NCBI GenBank assembly: GCA_024635855.1
Contig: JAGXHZ010000149.1
Coordinates: 1-5,403, forward strand
Length of the DNA: 5,403 nt
Origin: Sulfuricurvum sp.
GTDB taxonomy: Bacteria > Campylobacterota > Campylobacteria > Campylobacterales > Sulfurimonadaceae
Direction: 5' to 3'
The notes beneath the pieces were generated by a model that worked only from the letters and a program-made list of their open reading frames with translations, was not told where the DNA came from and made no database searches. Position numbers and translations under genes: made by a program. Positions 1 through 5,403 of this stretch are shown one piece after another; within the stretch, counting starts at the first letter, position 1; the number at the start of each line of letters is the position of its first letter.

Positions 1-659
1 ATAATACTGTGAAATGTTTGGTGATCACGAAGTTTTTGAGACATAATATAACCTGCACGAAGTTTTGTATTGGCAATATCGCTATTTTCAATGACTGCCG
101 CTTCAAAAGTATTCGGAACCATTTTCGTATCGTTTGTTGCGAGCATCATGCTATCAATGCCTTGACGACCCACTTTTACATCGGTTTTACCATTTTTATA
201 TTCGCCATACGCTTCTGCAAATACACCGATTCCACCTTCAGTACCATCGCGGCGAGTGTGATAGGTATCTTTACCGGCTTTCCCAAAATTGGTATTAGGA
301 TATGCAGGATTTGTATTGTCATCTAAAACTTGAGTCGTTCCATAAAAACCAATCGTTGCACCGAAACCATGATAAAAACCTGATTTCGCTACTAAGCTGC
401 CACCCAAGCCCCACATATCATTATCTTGAACAGCAGCATTTTCGTTATTCCAGTCCCACAAAAAAGCATTCGAACGTAGACGACCATAAACATCACCCTG
501 CGTAAACATTTCAGTAAATGAATTTACATCACCCGGTGCTTTAGTGTACTCGACTTGATAATTTCCTTTGATATTACGATCTTCACTTTTAAGCGCATGC
601 GCTGATGTTGCAAACAAACATGCAGCTGCTGCTGCGATACTAAGATTAACTAATTTCAT
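1..659 (-). CDS. OprD-like outer-membrane porin, N-terminal part (runs off the window)
   Basis: This is the first 219 residues of a secreted beta-barrel protein; the 3' end lies outside the window. A signal peptide covers residues 1-22 (hydrophobic Ala-rich core, ATSAHA before the cut). The mature part is rich in aromatic and glycine residues in alternating strand-like stretches (RLRSNAFLWDW, GGSLVAKSGFYHGFGATIGFY, FAEAYGEYKNGKTDVKVGRQ), as expected for a porin. KVGRQ (162-166) and NDTKMVPNTFEA (176-187) resemble OprD-family porins common in Campylobacterota; this rests on recall, not a search. Two in-frame ATGs exist at 665 and 659. The second is preferred because AAGGA (666-670) lies 6 bases before it but directly abuts the first. 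The gene starts 24 bases after the soxB stop with no visible terminator between, so read-through from the sox operon is likely. It may admit small anions, but its substrate cannot be read from the sequence. Confidence 0.82.
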   Translation of the reverse strand, partial: MKLVNLSIAAAAACLFATSAHALKSEDRNIKGNYQVEYTKAPGDVNSFTEMFTQGDVYGRLRSNAFLWDWNNENAAVQDNDMWGLGGSLVAKSGFYHGFGATIGFYGTTQVLDDNTNPAYPNTNFGKAGKDTYHTRRDGTEGGIGVFAEAYGEYKNGKTDVKVGRQGIDSMMLATNDTKMVPNTFEAAVIENSDIANTKLRAGYIMSQKLRDHQTFHSI

Positions 660-665
660 TTTCAT

Positions 666-670
666 TCCTT
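666..670 (-). promoter_or_regulatory. Ribosome binding site of the porin gene
   Basis: AAGGA on the minus strand lies 6 bases before the ATG at 659 and directly against the alternative ATG at 665. The spacing therefore selects 659 as the start. Confidence 0.65.
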
Positions 671-683
671 AAATTCAAGTTTT

Positions 684-2444
684 TTAGCAGCTTTTTGAGC
701 CCTTGCGTGGGCAGCCACAATCGTAATCCAAAATGTTCACATTGCTGTTACCGCTGATGTCCACATTTTTTTGTCGACGTATGTAGTTGGCAGCGATATC
801 ATAAACCGGACGGGTCAATTGATCATTTAAGTTGGTTCCTGCATTTTGCAAGTTTCCGCCCCATGATGACACTTTATAGACCTTACGGTCGTCCAAGGGT
901 TTGCCTTTTACCATGATATTCGTGATACGTTTCCCGCTTGGAGCACCGATTTTGATATCATAGGTCACACCGCCAAGACGGCTCATATCGCCACCTTGCT
1001 GGTAAAGAGGATTTGCATTAAAGACATTATCAGCAATGTCTTCAAGAACATTTCGTATCTGCAATCCACCCATTTCAAACGTATAAACATTGGGATACGT
1101 AATCGCTGTCATCCCATAGACATCATCCATAGTGATCGCCTCTCCGCCAAGAACCGTGGTTCCCCAACGGTATCCCGGAGTAAACGAAATATCCGAATCC
1201 ATCGCATCCATAATCGAGTCATTGATCAACTCATCAAACGGTGAATGGAAGGTATCGCGTTTGTACAAAATGTTTTTTGTCACACCGAGTATTTCACTAA
1301 ACTCTTTTTCATGCGGTGCATAAAGAGAATTGACAAGATCTACCCCTTCTGGATCAGCAGGGATGAGATTGGCAGCTACTGGGATGAGTTTGTACTCATA
1401 TCCTTTAACTTTATGGTTTTTGATATCAATATCCAAGCGTCCGACGTATTTGCCATGACTTCCCGCAATAATGATGACTGTACCATTGATAACAGTCGGT
1501 TGTGGTGACGGATCATGTGTGTGACCGCTGAGGATGAAATCAATCCCTTTAACCTGACGCGCAACTTCTTGGTCAACGCTGAAACCGTCATGAGATAAAA
1601 GAACCACACAATCGACTTTTTCTTCTTTACGCAATTTATCCACGTACGTTTGAAGCGTATCAAGACGCAATCCGAAACTCCACCCTTGGGTAAACTCTTT
1701 TGGATTTGCGGTAGAAGTAAACGGAAACGATTGACCGATAATCCCGATCTTCGCACCGCCACGTTCCATGATTGTATACGGTTCAAAAATCAGTTCCTCA
1801 TAATCATCGGCAAACGAATCATCGCCGACAATGTTTTGAGAAATAAATTTTCCTTTGAGCATTTCGATCAGCTCTTTTACCCGTTGCTTGCCGTAGGTAA
1901 ATTCCCAGTGACCGACCATAACGTCAACGCCCAAATAGTTTTGGGCTTGAACGATCGCTTCACCTTTGGTTTTTAGTGCAACGCCGGTACCCTGCCATGT
2001 GTCTCCTGAATCCAGAAGCAATACATTGTCAGCACCGCGCTCTTTTTTGACGTGGTTGATGAGGGTTTTCATGTGAGCGATTCCCCCCATTTTTCCGAAT
2101 TTGTGTGCTAATGCATCAAAATTCATAAATGTGTCGAAATACGCATCAAGAGTCTTGCCCTTCATCCCGTAGTGTTTCAAAAACGACTCACCGCACAAAA
2201 ACCCTGGAGTCCCTGTAAGGTTTGGAGCCGAAATCAACGTCGAAGGCTCACGCCAGTAGAGAGGCTTGATGTGAGCGTGCATGTCACAGATATGTAACAG
2301 CGTCACATTACCTCTGGCATTAAATCCGTAAATGTCTTGCAAGCCTACTTGATCGAGGCGTTTGGGTGCTGCAGAAGCAAGGGTTGGTAATCCAATCCCT
2401 AAAGCAGCCGCAATGTGAAAAAAGTCTCTTCGTGATACATCCAT
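684..2444 (-). CDS. soxB: SoxB, dimanganese sulfate thiol hydrolase
   Basis: SoxB hydrolyses the terminal sulfone of SoxY-bound S-sulfocysteine, releasing sulfate in the periplasm. At 586 residues the length is normal. A Tat signal (SRRDFF, residues 4-9, then a hydrophobic stretch to about 25) fits export of a folded metalloprotein. The metallophosphoesterase/5'-nucleotidase core shows DMH (54-56), GDTWQG (147-152), GHWEFTYG (178-185), SHDG (284-287) and GHTHD (307-311). D54, H56, D148, H285, H308 and H310 are the expected metal-site residues. GHWEFTYG replaces the GNHEFDYG-type motif of nucleotidases and is a SoxB hallmark. A 5'-nucleotidase C-terminal domain covers roughly 385-560. The ATG is 10 bases after the soxA stop, and its AAGGA (2452-2456) overlaps that stop codon. 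The last residues are unusual: a tail with Cys576, Cys578 and Cys586 instead of the NPG-type ending I recall for most SoxB proteins. Confidence 0.97.
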   Translation of the reverse strand: MDVSRRDFFHIAAALGIGLPTLASAAPKRLDQVGLQDIYGFNARGNVTLLHICDMHAHIKPLYWREPSTLISAPNLTGTPGFLCGESFLKHYGMKGKTLDAYFDTFMNFDALAHKFGKMGGIAHMKTLINHVKKERGADNVLLLDSGDTWQGTGVALKTKGEAIVQAQNYLGVDVMVGHWEFTYGKQRVKELIEMLKGKFISQNIVGDDSFADDYEELIFEPYTIMERGGAKIGIIGQSFPFTSTANPKEFTQGWSFGLRLDTLQTYVDKLRKEEKVDCVVLLSHDGFSVDQEVARQVKGIDFILSGHTHDPSPQPTVINGTVIIIAGSHGKYVGRLDIDIKNHKVKGYEYKLIPVAANLIPADPEGVDLVNSLYAPHEKEFSEILGVTKNILYKRDTFHSPFDELINDSIMDAMDSDISFTPGYRWGTTVLGGEAITMDDVYGMTAITYPNVYTFEMGGLQIRNVLEDIADNVFNANPLYQQGGDMSRLGGVTYDIKIGAPSGKRITNIMVKGKPLDDRKVYKVSSWGGNLQNAGTNLNDQLTRPVYDIAANYIRRQKNVDISGNSNVNILDYDCGCPRKGSKSC

Positions 2445-2454
2445 CTGATTTTCC

Positions 2455-3231
2455 TTAGCGCTTCAATCCAGGGATTTGAATCGCGTTTCCTTTGGTTTTA
2501 TTGGTTACATAGACTTCAAGTGCAACCATCTCTTTAGAGCCCAACGGCAGTTCAGCCAATAGGGCATTTTTCATACATTGCTGCATACGCTTGTCCAATG
2601 TCACCATCGCACTTTGCGTCATACGATATGCCGGCCATGTTCCCGCAGCTGCAGTCTCTTTTGCTCCCAAATCAGGAAGAGGCTGCATACGAAGACGCAT
2701 ACCTACTACATCCGCGCTGTGACAACTGTTGCACGAAAGTCCGCGTCCACCGCGACGCTCTTCGAATACCGATTGACCCAATGCGTACATCTCTTTCATC
2801 TGCTTGTTTGCTTTTACATCGATATTGGTTTTTTGACCATTCGCCAATGATTTTATATAGGCGCTCATTTTGACGATCTGGGCACTTTCGAGTTTTGGAA
2901 CGGTTTGATTTCGATCCGCCATTGCCATTTGAAGCGATTGTGCCAACGTAACTACTTTGTTACCAGCAGGTTTAAGTACACGTGGAAAACCTGCGATAAA
3001 CTTAGGAAGATCTTTTGTTTTTACCCCAACCATCTTGGCGTAGGCATCCACTCCAATCATACTGTTGAACATCTCTTCACCCTCTGCCAAATCCATTGAA
3101 GCAGGGTTATTTTCAACCATTTCAGCGTACATTGCCTTGTCCGAATCACTCATACTCAGTTTTTCATCCGCACTCAACATACCGCATAAAACGACAGAGA
3201 GCAATGCGGCACAAATAGAAAAATTACGCAT
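2455..3231 (-). CDS. soxA: SoxA, monoheme c-type cytochrome subunit of SoxAX
   Basis: SoxA pairs with SoxX to link thiosulfate oxidatively to the SoxY cysteine (L-cysteine S-thiosulfotransferase). The protein has 258 residues with a Sec signal peptide at about 1-21 (CAALLSVVLCGMLSA). One heme-binding motif, CNSCH, is at 167-171. The C-terminal signature includes KRMQQCM, where Cys219 matches the family's persulfide-modified heme ligand and Arg215 sits four residues before it. LPLGS and GLKR near the end also fit SoxA. Only one CxxCH is present, so this is the single-heme type rather than the diheme Paracoccus type. The start is 3 bases past the soxZ stop, with AAAGGA (3238-3243) inside the end of soxZ, suggesting translational coupling. 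Confidence 0.96.
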   Translation of the reverse strand: MRNFSICAALLSVVLCGMLSADEKLSMSDSDKAMYAEMVENNPASMDLAEGEEMFNSMIGVDAYAKMVGVKTKDLPKFIAGFPRVLKPAGNKVVTLAQSLQMAMADRNQTVPKLESAQIVKMSAYIKSLANGQKTNIDVKANKQMKEMYALGQSVFEERRGGRGLSCNSCHSADVVGMRLRMQPLPDLGAKETAAAGTWPAYRMTQSAMVTLDKRMQQCMKNALLAELPLGSKEMVALEVYVTNKTKGNAIQIPGLKR

Positions 3232-3234
3232 GAC

Positions 3235-3570
3235 TTATCCTTTTGGAGTAATGGCTACAGTACTCTCTACACTTTGACCTTTATTGTCTTTTGCTAGAAC
3301 TTTTAACTTTCCGGCAGAAGGGACTTTAAAACTGATGGTTAAAACAGGATTTACCGAAAGGGATTCCCACGTTATCATCTTGGTCACCAATTTATCGTTG
3401 AATGAAAAACTAACTTCATTGATGTAATGTGCCGGAATAATTGCTCCGGTATCTTTGTCTTTACGCATTCCCGATTCCATAGGATGCATTGCCATAAAGT
3501 CGATTTTGACGACATCGCCTGCTTTGTAATCTTTTGGTTTGATCTTGATCAATGTTTTCATCTCTGCCAT
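3235..3570 (-). CDS. soxZ: SoxZ, sulfur-carrier scaffold partner of SoxY
   Basis: SoxZ forms the SoxYZ heterodimer that carries sulfur intermediates; it has no active cysteine, and this 111-residue protein contains none. It has no signal peptide, as expected because it is exported by riding with Tat-exported SoxY. Family features include IKIKPKDYKAGDVVKIDFMA at the start, the MHPMESGMRKD loop (28-38), IPAHYI (45-50), and an immunoglobulin-like strand pattern to the end. The start is set at 3570 because AAGGA (3577-3581) is 6 bases upstream. An in-frame ATG at 3594 has no Shine-Dalgarno and would add eight residues unlike SoxZ. It is separated from soxY by 114 bases containing a structured repeat, whereas other genes in this operon nearly touch. 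Confidence 0.96.
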   Translation of the reverse strand: MAEMKTLIKIKPKDYKAGDVVKIDFMAMHPMESGMRKDKDTGAIIPAHYINEVSFSFNDKLVTKMITWESLSVNPVLTISFKVPSAGKLKVLAKDNKGQSVESTVAITPKG

Positions 3571-3576
3571 AATAAA

Positions 3577-3581
3577 TCCTT
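3577..3581 (-). promoter_or_regulatory. Ribosome binding site deciding the soxZ start
   Basis: AAGGA on the minus strand is 6 bases before the ATG at 3570. It lies downstream of the alternative ATG at 3594, so it can only serve the shorter form. soxZ thus has its own initiation site after the repeat and does not depend on translation coupled to soxY. Confidence 0.75.
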
Positions 3582-3600
3582 CTTTTATTTTCATTAATAA

Positions 3601-3673
3601 TCTGCCTCGACAGAGGCAAGCTTTAGTGCCTTAGCGGCTAGCGTAGCCGGAGGGGCTTAGCTCCGTTGGCGTT
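3601..3673 (+). repeat. Structured two-hairpin repeat, copy A (between soxY and soxZ)
   Basis: This about 73-base element has a diverged second copy at 4775-4848 in the same orientation. Its first hairpin has arms TGCCTC (3603-3608) and GAGGCA (3613-3618) with loop GACA. A conserved linker follows (AAGCTTTAG, then AGCGGCTAG after a variable spot). The second hairpin spans 3646-3670, with 11-base arms GCCGGAGGGGC and GCTCCGTTGGC around TTA. On the plus strand its pairs are canonical or G-T except one A-G mismatch. On the minus strand the wobbles become A-C mismatches. It fills most of the soxY-soxZ gap. It could be a REP-like or other small repetitive element; I do not recognise a named family. 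Confidence 0.85.
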
Positions 3674-3684
3674 CAAAATAGAAC

Positions 3685-4158
3685 TTAACCACATCCACCG
3701 ATAGTTACTTTAACGTTTTGCTTGCCGCTTAGGAATGTTCCGTCACTCATCTCAACAATCGCCAAAACATCTTGTGTTCCGCCAAGTTTGATACGCGTTC
3801 CAAAAGAAGCTTCTCCGTTAGCAGGAGTCAAATAGACGTTTGCGCATCGAACATTATTATTTTTTGTCGCCAATACATGAATTGACTTTACGTAATCTTT
3901 GTCTGTCATTGGGCTTGCAACGGTTACTTTGATCGGAACAACTGCACCGTTTTCCGCAATTTCAGGAGCGGAGAGAGATACTTTTGATGATGGAGTTACC
4001 GCTTTTCCGCCGGTAATAGCCGAAATTGCCGTTTCAACACTCATCTCATTAGGACCTGTAACCTTTTTGGCTTCATCCGCTGCACTTGCGATACTAGGAA
4101 GCAGTGTTGCACATGCTGCTACTGCTCCAAAACTTTTTAAAAATGATCTACGTTCCAT
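3685..4158 (-). CDS. soxY: SoxY, thiosulfate-carrier protein
   Basis: SoxY carries pathway intermediates covalently on a cysteine near its C-terminus. The sequence ends VTIGGCG, so Cys156 is the carrier residue on the flexible GGCG arm. A Tat signal (ERRSFLK, residues 2-8, hydrophobic to about 26, SIASA) lets it export together with SoxZ. The 157-residue length and the beta-rich domain with TPANGEASFGTRIKLGG (111-127) fit the family. The ATG at 4158 has AAGGAG (4164-4169) 5 bases upstream and lies 15 bases after the soxX stop. A second mature cysteine, Cys105 (NNVRCANVYL), is notable because the classical SoxY relies on a single cysteine. This GGCG-ending form fits the soxXYZAB cluster of Campylobacterota. 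Confidence 0.96.
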   Translation of the reverse strand: MERRSFLKSFGAVAACATLLPSIASAADEAKKVTGPNEMSVETAISAITGGKAVTPSSKVSLSAPEIAENGAVVPIKVTVASPMTDKDYVKSIHVLATKNNNVRCANVYLTPANGEASFGTRIKLGGTQDVLAIVEMSDGTFLSGKQNVKVTIGGCG

Positions 4159-4173
4159 CTTTTCTCCTTGAAT

Positions 4174-4692
4174 TTATTTTTTAGACATGACATACGATGC
4201 CAAGTCACATACTTCACGCTCGTTAAAGAGTCCGTTTGCCAAATTGACCGTCATGTGTGTTTGTGCGTTATCCATACGGGGATCAGCAATCTTTTGGTAT
4301 ACAAACTGACCGTTTCGTGCCCCGCTGTCAACAAAAAGAGATTTGTATTTAGTCAAATCCGGTCCGATATTGCCGTACCCTTTTGCCCCTTCGATGTTAT
4401 GACATGCAACACAGTTACCCATTTGCTTCTCTTTACCATCAGCTGTTTTACGGCTAAGACCCTCTGGCGGATTCTCTTTTGCATCTTTTCCATTGAGATT
4501 ATGGAAAATATATTTTCCGCGTGCAATCGCACCAATATCTTCCGTAATACACCCTTGCGGCATTGAATACAATTTAGGTGCAGGAAGTGCATCTTTTAGT
4601 AAGATCGCAGTCGCATCGGGAATTTCAATGACTGATGAAAGATCGGCTGCACCTAAAAAGGTTGCGATTCCAAGTAGTATCACTTTTCGCAT
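4174..4692 (-). CDS. soxX: SoxX, c-type cytochrome subunit of SoxAX
   Basis: SoxX is the electron-accepting cytochrome partner of SoxA; it passes electrons from the SoxY-thiosulfate conjugation to the respiratory chain. The 172-residue protein has a short Sec signal (about 1-16, MRKVILLGIATFLGAA). Its single heme motif, CVACH, is at 94-98, followed by GNIGPDLT (107-114) as in class I cytochromes c. Met147 (THMTVN) is the most likely sixth heme ligand, with Met140 as an alternative. The end EVCDLASYVMSKK matches the final helix of the fold. Two further cysteines, Cys48 and Cys162, lie outside the heme motif. The start has AGGAG (4698-4702) 5 bases upstream. It is the first gene of the sox run. 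Confidence 0.94.
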   Translation of the reverse strand: MRKVILLGIATFLGAADLSSVIEIPDATAILLKDALPAPKLYSMPQGCITEDIGAIARGKYIFHNLNGKDAKENPPEGLSRKTADGKEKQMGNCVACHNIEGAKGYGNIGPDLTKYKSLFVDSGARNGQFVYQKIADPRMDNAQTHMTVNLANGLFNEREVCDLASYVMSKK

Positions 4693-4724
4693 TGGCTCTC
4701 CTAGTTATATTTATTTCAAGGAGT

Positions 4725-4730
4725 ATTGTA
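4725..4730 (-). promoter_or_regulatory. Possible -10 element of the sox operon promoter
   Basis: TACAAT on the minus strand would place transcription start near 4718, giving a leader of about 25 bases before the soxX ATG. Upstream is an AT-rich tract with a T8 run (4754-4761), as often seen in Campylobacterota promoters, which lack a strong -35 box; none is seen here. TATAAC at 4704-4709 is a rival match but would put the start inside the ribosome binding site. The call rests only on sequence pattern. Confidence 0.35.
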
Positions 4731-4774
4731 AAGGAGAAGTGTAAAATTAACGTAAAAAAAATGAGCAAATTAAT

Positions 4775-4848
4775 TCTGCCTCTACAGAGGCAAGCTTTAG
4801 CAGCCCAAGCGGCTAGTGAAGCGAAAGGGATTCTATTCCTTTCGCGTT
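4775..4848 (+). repeat. Structured two-hairpin repeat, copy B (between soxX and the kinase gene)
   Basis: This second copy matches copy A at 25 of the first 26 bases. Hairpin 1 has arms TGCCTC (4777-4782) and GAGGCA (4787-4792) with loop TACA. The linker again has AAGCTTTAG and AGCGGCTAG. Hairpin 2 spans 4821-4845, with arms GCGAAAGGGAT and ATTCCTTTCGC around TCT, fully paired on the plus strand with one G-T wobble. Its sequence differs from copy A at paired positions while pairing is kept. The end of the kinase gene, including its stop codon at 4833-4835, lies inside hairpin 2. The element sits about 80 bases upstream of soxX, behind the likely promoter. Confidence 0.85.
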
Positions 4849-5403
4849 AAATAGATGGGTGGGGTAAATGAGTAACTAAACGTACTTCCTTCACCATACT
4901 GGGAATCAATGCGCAAATCAATACCCGCTTTATCAATAATCGATTTGACGATATTCAGCCCGATACCAAAGCCTCCCTTATCCTGATTCTCACGATAATA
5001 CCGTTCGAAAATCTGTCCCACTTCTTTAATACCGACACCATAATCTTGAAACGACATAACGCAACTGTTCTCATCGGCTTTCAGCGTAACCTCGATCGTC
5101 CCCCCTTCATGCGAGTATTTAATCGCATTGGAAAGATTATTATCGATAATACGCTGAAGCTGTGTCGGATTAAATATAAGCTTCACCCCTTGCGTAATAC
5201 TCTCTTCGATGGTGATGTTTTTGAGCGCTGCGACTTCGTGAAAATAATCAATCCTCTCTTGTAAATAGCGACTAAAATCGATTGCTTCATACACAAAAGA
5301 GAGCCTCTCATTTTTAATCAAATAATCCATATCGTTGTAAAGTGTCGCCAGAGTTTTAGTGGCGGCTTTGATCCGTTGCAGATATTTATTGGTAGGATTG
5401 GCA
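4833..5403 (-). CDS. Sensor histidine kinase, C-terminal part (5' end outside the window)
   Basis: The last 189 residues of a two-component sensor kinase are visible; reading is open from 5402, well upstream of the internal Met at 5330. The visible part starts in the second dimerisation helix (NPTNKYLQRIKAATKTLATL). The HATPase_c domain follows with N box (QRIIDNNLSNAIKYSHEGG), a G1-type box reading DYGVGI rather than the common DNGxGI, F box (IFERYYRE), G2 box (GGFGIGLNIVKSI) and GEGSTFSYSF at the end. The phospho-accepting His box, any sensor domain and a partner response regulator would lie beyond 5403. The final residues TRKE and the stop are encoded by repeat copy B. Its position directly upstream of soxX, on the same strand, makes control of sox expression possible but unproven. 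Confidence 0.93.
   Translation of the reverse strand, partial: ANPTNKYLQRIKAATKTLATLYNDMDYLIKNERLSFVYEAIDFSRYLQERIDYFHEVAALKNITIEESITQGVKLIFNPTQLQRIIDNNLSNAIKYSHEGGTIEVTLKADENSCVMSFQDYGVGIKEVGQIFERYYRENQDKGGFGIGLNIVKSIIDKAGIDLRIDSQYGEGSTFSYSFTPPIYLTRKE

Noticed and set aside
9..505. Plus-strand ORFs (105 and 67 codons) over the start of the window.
   Set aside because: They are antisense to the porin frame, which has a signal peptide, a ribosome binding site and family-like motifs; the plus-strand products are compositionally odd.
660..683. Near-palindrome CTTAAATTCAAG between soxB and the porin as an operator.
   Set aside because: It is short, AT-rich and imperfect, with no second copy; chance is the simpler explanation.
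1376..1786. 136-codon minus-strand ORF inside soxB in another frame.
   Set aside because: It is fully contained in soxB, whose frame is supported by conserved catalytic motifs, and its product resembles nothing I recognise.
3571..3594. Eight-residue N-terminal extension of SoxZ from the ATG at 3594.
   Set aside because: It has no Shine-Dalgarno, and the AAGGA at 3577-3581 fits the ATG at 3570. The shorter form begins like other SoxZ proteins.
3601..3673. CRISPR repeat or transposon end.
   Set aside because: Only two copies about 1.2 kb apart, no regular spacers, no cas genes or transposase, and no target-site duplication that I can see.
4754..4792. Hairpin 1 of copy B plus the T8 run as an intrinsic terminator for the kinase gene.
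   Set aside because: The T run on the minus strand starts 15 bases after the hairpin rather than directly after it, and the stem is only 6 pairs. The same hairpin in copy A has no T run.
4761..4850. Short plus-strand ORF of 29 codons across repeat copy B (starting MSKLILPLQRQ).
   Set aside because: The nearest AAGGAG is 24 bases before the ATG, which is too far. The matching frame in copy A is shifted by an indel and stops, so the repeat is not conserved as protein.

Overview
The window looks like a chromosomal segment from a sulfur-oxidising Campylobacterota (Epsilonproteobacteria) bacterium of the Sulfurimonas/Sulfuricurvum type. The evidence is the gene order soxX-soxY-soxZ-soxA-soxB, a SoxA with one heme motif, a SoxY ending in GGCG, and an OprD-like porin of a kind common in that group. 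Base composition is moderate, and by eye closer to Sulfuricurvum than to the very AT-rich members. The genus is an inference.

All real genes lie on the minus strand, so transcription runs from high to low coordinates. From upstream to downstream they are: the C-terminal part of a sensor histidine kinase (4833-5403, continuing beyond the window); a 140-base gap with a possible promoter and one copy of a structured repeat; soxX (4174-4692); soxY (3685-4158); a 114-base gap with the second repeat copy; soxZ (3235-3570, with the start corrected to the downstream Met); soxA (2455-3231); soxB (684-2444); and the N-terminal 219 residues of an OprD-like porin (1-659, leaving the window). Apart from the soxY-soxZ gap, neighbouring sox genes are 3 to 15 bases apart and each has a clear Shine-Dalgarno sequence. 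This fits a single operon that may run on into the porin.

Together the products form the periplasmic thiosulfate-oxidising Sox core. SoxYZ carries the substrate on the SoxY C-terminal cysteine. SoxAX, a c-type cytochrome pair, attaches thiosulfate to that cysteine. SoxB hydrolyses off the sulfone group as sulfate. No soxCD is present here; in Campylobacterota it is usually in a second soxZYCD cluster elsewhere.

The most notable feature outside the genes is a roughly 74-base repeat present twice in the same orientation (3601-3673 and 4775-4848). One copy separates soxY from soxZ. The other forms the 3' end of the kinase gene. The two copies share a nearly identical first hairpin. Their second hairpin differs in sequence but keeps its pairing through three two-sided compensatory changes and two G-T/A-T swaps. 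The wobble pattern suggests that the plus-strand version, antisense to the sox genes, is the one under structural selection. No gene-free stretch exceeds 300 bases.
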